From Alloalcanivorax dieselolei B5 (GTDB taxonomy: Bacteria > Pseudomonadota > Gammaproteobacteria > Pseudomonadales > Alcanivoracaceae): DNA of 64,000 nucleotides. The notes beneath the pieces were generated by a model, which searched no databases, had not been told where the DNA came from, and saw only the letters and a list, made by a program, of their open reading frames with translations. Where the stretch lies: positions 4,030,001-4,094,000 of the forward strand of contig NC_018691.1 in NCBI RefSeq assembly GCF_000300005.1, in the 5' to 3' direction. Positions 8,604 to 15,375 of the stretch are shown here, piece by piece (the stretch's first letter is position 1; every line of letters starts with the position of its first letter). The position numbers and the translations under genes were made by a program.

Positions 8604-9224
8604 GTGCAAGACAGGAAGGCGACGGTGGCCGGTTTGCTGCTCGCCGCCGGTGAGGCCCGCCGCATGGGATCAGGCGGACACCATAAACTGTTGGCCGAAT
8701 TCGACGGCTGTGCGCTGGTAAGACGATCAGCGCAAACCTTGTTGTCGTCCCGCCTTTGCCCGGTCGTCGTCGTCACCGGACATCGACACCGGCAAATCGA
8801 GGCCGAACTGCAAGGGCTGGAAGTGGAAGCGCACTTCAACCCCGCCTACACCACTGGCATGGGTAGCTCGCTTGCCCGTGGGTTTTCCCATCAGGCGATC
8901 GCGGAAGCGGACGGCACTCTGGTGATGTTGGCGGACATGCCGGCGATTACTCCGGATCATATCGACCGGCTGATCCAGTCATTCCGCCAGCACGGCGGCA
9001 ATGTGATCGTGCGCGCCAGCTGCAACGGGCAACGGGGCAACCCCGTTATCATCCCCAAGGCGCTTTATGACGCCATGCGGCATCTGTCTGGCGATAGCGG
9101 AGCGCGGTCATTGGTCGAGCGATCGGAACTGCCGATCATCGACGTGGAAACCGGCCCCGCCGCACTTCTCGATGTGGACACGCCCGAAGCGGTCATCCGG
9201 GCAGGCGGCGTGCTGAAAAACTGA
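8604..9224 (+). CDS. MocA/MobA-like nucleotidyltransferase (molybdenum cofactor)
   Basis: This 206-residue NTP-transferase has the N-terminal nucleotide-binding motif LLLAAGEARRMGSG followed by HKLLAEFDG, metal Asp in VMLADMPAI, and GQRGNPVIIP. It resembles MocA, which adds CMP to molybdopterin to make the cytosine dinucleotide cofactor used by xanthine-oxidase-family enzymes. The GTG start at 8604 sits behind GAAGAGGG. It lies next to xdhC and a molybdenum hydroxylase, strongly suggesting it charges that enzyme's cofactor, although it is convergent with xdhC rather than in one operon. MobA-type GTP use cannot be excluded. Confidence 0.8.
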   Translation: MQDRKATVAGLLLAAGEARRMGSGGHHKLLAEFDGCALVRRSAQTLLSSRLCPVVVVTGHRHRQIEAELQGLEVEAHFNPAYTTGMGSSLARGFSHQAIAEADGTLVMLADMPAITPDHIDRLIQSFRQHGGNVIVRASCNGQRGNPVIIPKALYDAMRHLSGDSGARSLVERSELPIIDVETGPAALLDVDTPEAVIRAGGVLKN

Positions 9225-9262
9225 CCCCCACCAGCGCCCGGCACGATCAACCTTGCCGATAT

Positions 9263-10186
9263 TCAGACGAAGGTCGCCAAGCGCGTCGCGGCGACATCGG
9301 CGAGCACCGAAATGGCCAGGGAAGACGCTTCTCTTGCCGGCCCGAACAGGCCAATCGGCGCCTTGATCCGGGCCACTTCCTCATCACTGAAACCGAGGCC
9401 GCGCAAACGTTCGATGCGTTTGCGATGGGTTCGGGTACTGCCCAGGGCGCCGAGGTAAAAGCCCGGAGCGTTCAGCGCCTTTTCCAGGAACGGCAGTTCC
9501 GCATCCAGATCGTGATGCAGAAGCACAATAGCACTATAGGCATCGGCCACCCCGTCCAGCCCTTCCGAGGCCCGGGAGGGATCGAGAACGACGGCGTCAT
9601 AGCCCGAGCATTCCGCCAGCAGAGCAACGCGTTCCGCTTCGATACCACGCCCGGAAATCACCACCCGCGTCGCCGGACGGTAGGCCGAAACAAAGGTGCC
9701 GCCGTGCCACCCCGCCTGTTCGGGCGGCGCGACGCAGCTCAACGATTGCTGCTGTGGCGAGTAAGCCAGCCCGGCCGGACAGCGCTTGCCGAGACACTCG
9801 ATAACCTGATCGATGGCGTTGATGTCTCTGAGCACATGAATGGCGACGGTGATGCCGCCTCCGCAGGGCAACACGATGTCAAAAAATGGTGATCCCTCGC
9901 CGTAGAGCACGGAGCGATCACAGCCCTCGGATATGGCGAGAAGCGCCTCGGCCGCGACGGCCGCTTCCACACAGCCACCGGAAACGAACCCGGCGAATTC
10001 GCCCTCCTCGGTGACCACAACCTGCGAGCCGAGCGCGCGCGCCGCGCCTCCCCTTATGTCAACGAGCATGGCGATTGCCACACCGCCTGCGCGGAAACCG
10101 GCCCGCGCGAATTTCAGCAGCTCCAGCGGATCATCGGTTCGCAGCGTTCGGACCGGCGATGTGTTGACCCAGAGGCTCTCCTTCAA
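9263..10186 (-). CDS. XdhC/CoxI-family molybdenum hydroxylase maturation factor
   Basis: XdhC-type proteins bind molybdenum cofactor, promote its sulfuration and deliver it to xanthine-oxidase-family enzymes. Seen here are an N-terminal XdhC_CoxI domain (AIAMLVDIRGGAARALGSQ, FAGFVSGGCVEAAV, LPCGGGITV) and a C-terminal Rossmann-like XdhC_C domain (VVISGRGIEAERVALLA, FYLGALGSTRTHRKR, IGLFGPAREASSLAISVLAD). The start is uncertain: a TTG at 10186 behind CGGAG is chosen (307 residues); the frame is open up to 10297, overlapping the upstream gene. It is last in the operon after the two enzyme subunits. Confidence 0.82.
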   Translation of the reverse strand: MKESLWVNTSPVRTLRTDDPLELLKFARAGFRAGGVAIAMLVDIRGGAARALGSQVVVTEEGEFAGFVSGGCVEAAVAAEALLAISEGCDRSVLYGEGSPFFDIVLPCGGGITVAIHVLRDINAIDQVIECLGKRCPAGLAYSPQQQSLSCVAPPEQAGWHGGTFVSAYRPATRVVISGRGIEAERVALLAECSGYDAVVLDPSRASEGLDGVADAYSAIVLLHHDLDAELPFLEKALNAPGFYLGALGSTRTHRKRIERLRGLGFSDEEVARIKAPIGLFGPAREASSLAISVLADVAATRLATFV

Positions 10187-10230
10187 GACCGGCTCCGAAA
10201 CAGGTCCATTCGCGGCCCGGCTTGCGGTAT

Positions 10231-12522
10231 TCAAGCTACCGTCCCCACCGGCAGGCCGCGCACACGCTTGCCGGTGGCGGCGAAGATGGCATTGCACAGT
10301 GCCGGGGCCACGGGCGGCACCGGCGGCTCACCCACGCCGCCGGGCGGCAAATCATGGTCATCGTTGACCAGATGAGTACGTATCACCCGCGGCGAAGCAT
10401 TGTGGCGCAGCACCTGGTAGTCGTGGAAATTGCTCTGCTTCACATGCCCTTTCTCGAAGGTAATCTCACTGGTGAGCGCCAGACTCAGCCCCATCACCGC
10501 GCCGCCTTCCATCTGTGCGCGAATGCGCTCGGGGTTGATCTGCGGACCACAGTCCATGGCCATATCCACCGCCAGCACCCGTACCTTGCCCTTCTCGTCC
10601 ACGGCCACCTCGACCACGGTGGCGGTGTAGCTCATGAAGCTGTAACAGAAGGCCAGACCCAGGCCATGCCCCTCGGGAAGCTCACGCCCCCATTTGGCGC
10701 CTTGGCAGGCGGCGTCAATGACGCCGCGCAAGCGGCCCGTGTCGTAAGGATAGCGTTCCGGTGACTCGGTGTAGTTCCAGGTGTCCGCCATGTCGCCGGG
10801 ATCGATCTGGCGTGCAGGACCAATCAGATCAAGCGCGAACTGCCGGTGGTCCTTGCCGGCACGGTGCGCCAGTTCCGCGATGAAACACTGCGCCGCGAAG
10901 GCATGGGGGATATTGGCCACCGAGCGGAACCAGCCGATGCGCGCGTGGGCGGCAACCTCAGCGGTTTCGACCCGCACATTCGGGATCTGATAAGGCATGT
11001 TGATGGCCGACATGGCCAACTCGAAAAGCTGCTGCCCCTTGGCATTCTCGGCGAACAGCGAGCCGATGGTCGGGGCGGCACTGCGGTGCAGCCAGGACCG
11101 AACCTTGCCGGTCTTGTCGATGACCGCTTCCAGCCGTTCCGCCGAGACGGTGTGCAGGTAGTCGTGGTGGATATCGTCTTCGCGGGTCCACACCAGCTTG
11201 ACCGGCGTCCCCTCGGGCATGGCCCGGGCCACGATGGCCGCTTCATCAACATAGTCCGGCTTGGATTTCCGGCCGAAGCCGCCTCCCAGCAGCAGCACGT
11301 TGACTTTGACGTCTTCCGGCTTGAGTTTCAGCCGCGCCGCGACCGCCTGTTGTGCCGCCGCCGGGTTCTGCACCGAAGTCCAGACCTCGGCGCGGCCTTC
11401 CTTAATTTGCACCGTGGCTACGGGCGGCTCCATTGACGCATGCGCCAGGTGCGGGATGTAGTACTCGGCGGCGAACCGCTCCGTCTCGGCCGCACCGTTC
11501 CACACACTTACGGCATCACCGTTATCACGAATGGTTTTACCCGTTGCACGTGAAGCCTCCTCCAGTGTCTTGCGGAAATCGGCGGAGTCGTAGCCGCCGT
11601 TGGGGCCGTCGTCCCACTCTATCTCCAGCGCCTCACGGCCCTTGATCGCCGCCCAGGTGTTGCGTGCCACCACGGCGACGCCGCCCAGCGGCTGAAATGC
11701 CGGCGCCCCCTGGAAAGCGGGAATCTCCACCACTTTCAGAACACCGGGCACGGTCAGCGCTTTCTCACTGTCGAAACGGCGTAGCTTGCCGCCCACCACG
11801 GGCGGGCGCGCCACCACCGCGTAGACCATGCCGGGCAGGCGCATATCCATGCCATAGGTGGCCTGGCCCTTGCCGATGGCCTCTAGATCGACCAGACGTA
11901 CCTGGTTCTTACCAATGTAGCGATAGTCGGCGCGCGCCTTGAGTTTGAGCTGCTCCGTCCCGGGTACCGGTTGCCGGGCCGCGTCGGCCGCCAGTTCTCC
12001 ATAGCCCAGTCGTCGCCCGGAGCTCTGGTGAACCACTTCATGCCGCAGCGCCTTGACCTCGGACACGGACACCGACCAGCGGGCAGCGGCAGCCGCTTCC
12101 AGCATCTGCCGGGCCGCCGCGCCCGCGCGCCGCATCGGCATCAGAAAATGGCGCATGCTACGGGAGCCGTCCACATTCTGGTTGCCATAGCGGGCCTCGT
12201 TGGCTTCCGCCTGCACCACCTGCACGCGGTCCCAGCTGGCCTCCATTTCATCGGCCACCACCATTGGCAGGCTGGTGCGCACGCCGGTTCCCATCTCGGC
12301 ACGGTGTGCCACGATGGTGACCATGCCGTCCGCGGCGATGGACACGAAGACCAGCGGGTCGTCCACCGTACCGCCCGGCATGGAATCGGCACCGTATTTC
12401 CTGGCATCGGCATCAGCGGCTCTGACGATGGTAACCAGACCACCCGCCGTCACCGCCAGCGTCAGTGCTCCCAGGCTGCTCTGGAGGAAACGGCGCCGGG
12501 AGAGTTGCACGGTCGTGGACAT
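10231..12522 (-). CDS. Molybdopterin-binding subunit of an isoquinoline-1-oxidoreductase-type dehydrogenase
   Basis: Catalytic large subunit, 763 residues, of a xanthine-oxidase-family aldehyde or N-heterocycle hydroxylase. A twin-arginine signal (SRRRFLQSS, residues 8-16, then a hydrophobic stretch ending VRAAD) sends the folded enzyme to the periplasm. The cofactor region shows GGGFGRKSKPDYVDEAA, and the C-terminal GGVGEPPVPPVAPAL contains the catalytic Glu. The single chain with internal duplication and no FAD subunit fits the IorB type, so electrons probably pass to a cytochrome. It starts directly after the stop of the 2Fe-2S subunit. Substrate unknown. Confidence 0.87.
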   Translation of the reverse strand: MSTTVQLSRRRFLQSSLGALTLAVTAGGLVTIVRAADADARKYGADSMPGGTVDDPLVFVSIAADGMVTIVAHRAEMGTGVRTSLPMVVADEMEASWDRVQVVQAEANEARYGNQNVDGSRSMRHFLMPMRRAGAAARQMLEAAAAARWSVSVSEVKALRHEVVHQSSGRRLGYGELAADAARQPVPGTEQLKLKARADYRYIGKNQVRLVDLEAIGKGQATYGMDMRLPGMVYAVVARPPVVGGKLRRFDSEKALTVPGVLKVVEIPAFQGAPAFQPLGGVAVVARNTWAAIKGREALEIEWDDGPNGGYDSADFRKTLEEASRATGKTIRDNGDAVSVWNGAAETERFAAEYYIPHLAHASMEPPVATVQIKEGRAEVWTSVQNPAAAQQAVAARLKLKPEDVKVNVLLLGGGFGRKSKPDYVDEAAIVARAMPEGTPVKLVWTREDDIHHDYLHTVSAERLEAVIDKTGKVRSWLHRSAAPTIGSLFAENAKGQQLFELAMSAINMPYQIPNVRVETAEVAAHARIGWFRSVANIPHAFAAQCFIAELAHRAGKDHRQFALDLIGPARQIDPGDMADTWNYTESPERYPYDTGRLRGVIDAACQGAKWGRELPEGHGLGLAFCYSFMSYTATVVEVAVDEKGKVRVLAVDMAMDCGPQINPERIRAQMEGGAVMGLSLALTSEITFEKGHVKQSNFHDYQVLRHNASPRVIRTHLVNDDHDLPPGGVGEPPVPPVAPALCNAIFAATGKRVRGLPVGTVA

Positions 12523-12993
12523 TTATTCGTCTCCTTGCGCCAGACGATCCGCCGCCTGCAAGATAGCGGCGCGAATACGCGGATAGGTGCCACAGCGACA
12601 GATATTGCCACCCATGGCGCCGTCAATCTGTTCTTCTGTGGGTGCCGGTGTGGTCTTGAGCAACCCCACCGCCGTCATGATCTGACCCGCCTGACAATAG
12701 CCGCACTGGGCCACATTGTTCTCGATCCAGGCTTGTTGCACCACCTGGCCGACACGGTCGGACGCCATGCCTTCGATGGTCGAAATCGCGCGCCCCGCCG
12801 CCGCGGACACCGGCGTGACACAAGAGCGGACAGGCGCTCCGTCCAGGTGCATGGTGCAGGCGCCACACAGCGCCATGCCGCAGCCGAATTTGCTACCGGT
12901 CATGCCAAGTTCGTCGCGCAGCACCCACAACAGCGGCATGTCGTCGGGAACGTCGACCTCCTTGGCCTGGCCATTGACGTTAAGCTGGGGCAT
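12523..12993 (-). CDS. 2Fe-2S subunit of the isoquinoline-1-oxidoreductase-type dehydrogenase
   Basis: This 156-residue small subunit carries two 2Fe-2S clusters that take electrons from the molybdenum site. A plant-type ferredoxin domain has [12 protein letters not shown], and a helical second domain has CGYCQAG and [15 protein letters not shown] 12993 is preceded by AAGGAG at proper spacing; an upstream ATG at 13017 is less likely. It has no signal and is expected to be co-exported with the Tat-bearing large subunit. The TAA is followed immediately by the large-subunit ATG. Confidence 0.9.
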   Translation of the reverse strand: MPQLNVNGQAKEVDVPDDMPLLWVLRDELGMTGSKFGCGMALCGACTMHLDGAPVRSCVTPVSAAAGRAISTIEGMASDRVGQVVQQAWIENNVAQCGYCQAGQIMTAVGLLKTTPAPTEEQIDGAMGGNICRCGTYPRIRAAILQAADRLAQGDE

Positions 12994-13123
12994 GGCGAAC
13001 TCCTTTGCGTTGCACAATCAGCGTGGTGACCATAACCAATAAGGGCACGAGCCCCTACCGCGAATCAAGAACAGTGCAAAAAAACACTCATCCGGTCACT
13101 ACGGTTTCATGACTTCTTTGCGA

Positions 13124-13154
13124 CATTCGTCACCGAATGATGTTTATCAACATC
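13124..13154. promoter_or_regulatory. Two abutting 16-bp palindromes in a divergent promoter region
   Basis: The left dyad CATTCG-TCAC-CGAATG (13124-13139) and right dyad GATGTT-TATC-AACATC (13139-13154) are each perfect 6-4-6 palindromes sharing one base, with centres 15 bp apart. They lie about 130 bp before the small subunit (minus) and 214 bp before the regulator gene (plus). They could be operators or RNA hairpins. The rest of the 374-bp spacer holds a repeat at 13231-13266 and no convincing gene. Confidence 0.6.
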
Positions 13155-13230
13155 CGACAAAAAGCAATGCCAGGTCAATACCGCATCGTTGCCTGTTTAT
13201 GTCACGACTATCCCGCAGTTTTGAGACAGC

Positions 13231-13266
13231 ACGCTTACACGCAACACGCTGGCACGCGAACACGCC
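13231..13266 (+). repeat. Copy of the dispersed ACGCAACACGC repeat
   Basis: The stretch contains CACGCAACACGCTGGCACGC, nearly the same word as at 44480-44500 and, inverted, at 44601-44635. It lies in the spacer upstream of the regulator gene. Confidence 0.65.
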
Positions 13267-13367
13267 AATCGCCTGTACCTTCTGAATTCGTGGGTGCCTA
13301 TTATGTGACTGATCATGGGCTATGCTAGCCAGCCGGCAGCGTGAGTAACAAAGATGGCGGGACTGCG

Positions 13368-14588
13368 ATGGATTCGTTGATTACGGCGGCGGCGCGTGCT
13401 CTCACGGCGGGCGATCCGCTGGCCGCGCTCAATCAGGTCGCCCTGCGTGATGACGCCGCCGCGCTTGCCATGCGCGGCATCGCGTTGGCGCAACTCGGCG
13501 ACCTGCCCCGTGCCGGAGCCTTGCTGAAAGCCGCGGCCCGGGCCTTCGGGAAGAAAGAAGCCTTGGCCCGGGCCCGCTGCGTTGTCGCCCAAGCCGAGAT
13601 CGCACTGGCATCGCGCGACCTGGGTTGGTCCGAACAGCCCCTCGAGGCGGCCAGATCGACACTGGAAAAGCATGGCGAGCGGATCAATGCCGCCCATGCC
13701 CGGCATATCCGAATCCGGCGCCAGCTCCTGCTTGGCCGTCTTGACGAAGCCGAGCGGGGACTGGCCGGAATCGACCCCTCTTCCTATCCTCCCCCGCTGC
13801 AAGCCGCCCATGAATTGGTGATCGCCGGCATTGCCTTGCGTCGTCTACAAACGCGGCGGGCCCGGTCCGCTTTTGCCCGCGCCGACACGGCCGCCCGCCA
13901 AAGCGGCATTCCGGCCTTGATCGCGGAGGTGGAGCAGACCGCACTCACTCTGACGGTTCCGGCGGCGCGTCTGATTCATAAAGGCCGACAACGGACTCTG
14001 CTTCTTGAGGAAGTGGAAACGCTGCTGGCTTCCAATACGCTGATCGTGGATGAATGCCGCCATCAGGTCCGTAGCGGCGGTACCTCGATCCCGTTCGTGG
14101 GACGCCCGATACTGCTCGCTCTCGCTCGCATGCTGGCCGAGGCCTGGCCGGAAGACGTGCCCAGAGACGTTCTTATTGAGAAGGTATTCCGAACCCGCTT
14201 TGCCGACGATTCCCATCGTGCCCGGTTGCGGGTGGAAATCGGGCGTCTGCGTCAGCGCCTGCGAGGCCACGTCGGAATAAAAGCAACCCGCCGGGGCTTC
14301 ACCCTGGCCCCCGAGCCCGGCGCTGACGTGGCCGTGTTGGCCCCACCTGTGGACGAAAAACACGCCGCCATTCTGGCCCTGCTTGCCGACGGCCAGGCCT
14401 GGTCCAGTTCGGCTCTGGCCCTGGCACTGGGCACCAGTCAGCGTACCGTGCAGAGAGCACTGGAGTCGCTGGCACAGGCGGAGAAAGTGCAACGTTTCGG
14501 CCAGGGCCGCGCCCGCCGCTGGCTGCTTCCCCCCATTCCCGGATTCACGACAACCTTGTTACTCCCGGCCCCGCTGCCGGGCAGCTAG
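13368..14588 (+). CDS. Winged-helix regulator with TPR-like N-terminus
   Basis: About 406 residues. The first half is alanine- and leucine-rich with TPR-like helical repeats (residues about 5-170). The middle (SGGTSIPFVGRPILLAL to IKATRRGFTLAP) resembles an OmpR-type winged helix, and the last part (AAILALLADGQAW, ALALGTSQRTVQRALESL) is a second helix-turn-helix. I do not recognise a named family. It is divergent from the molybdenum hydroxylase operon and upstream of a beta-propeller gene, so a role in their control is plausible but inferred. ATG 13368 is chosen; GTG 13341 is also open and neither has a strong ribosome site. Confidence 0.65.
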   Translation: MDSLITAAARALTAGDPLAALNQVALRDDAAALAMRGIALAQLGDLPRAGALLKAAARAFGKKEALARARCVVAQAEIALASRDLGWSEQPLEAARSTLEKHGERINAAHARHIRIRRQLLLGRLDEAERGLAGIDPSSYPPPLQAAHELVIAGIALRRLQTRRARSAFARADTAARQSGIPALIAEVEQTALTLTVPAARLIHKGRQRTLLLEEVETLLASNTLIVDECRHQVRSGGTSIPFVGRPILLALARMLAEAWPEDVPRDVLIEKVFRTRFADDSHRARLRVEIGRLRQRLRGHVGIKATRRGFTLAPEPGADVAVLAPPVDEKHAAILALLADGQAWSSSALALALGTSQRTVQRALESLAQAEKVQRFGQGRARRWLLPPIPGFTTTLLLPAPLPGS

Positions 14589-14626
14589 GATCTGGCCCAT
14601 ACACAGGCAGCAACGAGGACAACAGC

Positions 14627-15256
14627 ATGAACACATCATCAGCCGACCTGATCCGTGAATACGGCCCCTTCCCCGCTATCGACGCCGTGCACGGGGTTTC
14701 CTTCGACGGCCAGCACGTCTGGCTTGCCACCGGAGAAACGCTGACCGCCCTGGACCCCGACAGCGGTCAAACCGTGCGCTCATTGAACGTCCCCGCGGAC
14801 GCGGGAACCGCCTTCGATGGGCAGCATCTGTTTCAGATCAGCGGAAACCAGATCCAGAAGATCGACCCGCGAAGCGGCGCGATCATCGCCACCCTCCCCG
14901 CTCCCGAAGGCGGCAACTCGGGTCTCGCCTGGGGCGAAGGCGTACTCTGGGTGGGTCAGCATCGCAGCCGCAAGATCCATCAGGTCGACCCGGAAACCGG
15001 TGCGATTCTCCGCACGCTTGAGTCCAACCGCTTCGTCACCGGCGTCACCTGGCTGGAAGGAGAGCTGTGGCACGGCACCTGGGAAAACGACGAAAGCGAA
15101 TTGCGACGTATCGACTCCGCCACCGGAGAACTGCTGGAGCGAATCGAGATGCCGGCCGGAATGGGTGTGTCAGGGCTCGAGTCCGATGGCCGGGACCGTT
15201 TCTTCTGTGGCGGCGGTGGCAGCGGAAAGCTGAGAGCCGTACGCCGCCCGGGATAG
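14627..15256 (+). CDS. Beta-propeller protein (YVTN/glutamine-cyclotransferase-like)
   Basis: This 209-residue protein consists of repeated blades: VSFDGQHVWLATGETLTALD, a KIDPRSGAIIATLPAPEG blade, LAWGEGVLWVGQHRSRKIHQ and VTWLEGELWHGTWEND. The pattern is that of quinoprotein-like or YVTN propellers; no enzyme residues can be assigned and no signal peptide is visible, so it is probably cytoplasmic. It lies 38 bp after the winged-helix regulator and is likely cotranscribed, suggesting a ligand-sensing or scaffold partner. The ribosome site (GAGGACAACAGC) is adequate. Confidence 0.7.
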   Translation: MNTSSADLIREYGPFPAIDAVHGVSFDGQHVWLATGETLTALDPDSGQTVRSLNVPADAGTAFDGQHLFQISGNQIQKIDPRSGAIIATLPAPEGGNSGLAWGEGVLWVGQHRSRKIHQVDPETGAILRTLESNRFVTGVTWLEGELWHGTWENDESELRRIDSATGELLERIEMPAGMGVSGLESDGRDRFFCGGGGSGKLRAVRRPG

Positions 15257-15375
15257 TGCTGGAGGGTATCGTCGACAATATCCAAGAGCAGTCCAGAAAA
15301 ATGGCCAAGGGACGACAGGATGGTCATCTCACTTGGCCTGGACTGTTGCGCACACTGGATCGGGGGTCACGCCGC

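Noticed and set aside
10222-10764. Long plus-strand frame opposite the molybdenum hydroxylase large subunit
   Set aside because: Composition is that of a shadow (many His, Gln and Arg), no ribosome site, and the opposite strand has clear family motifs. The same applies to 11971-13029.
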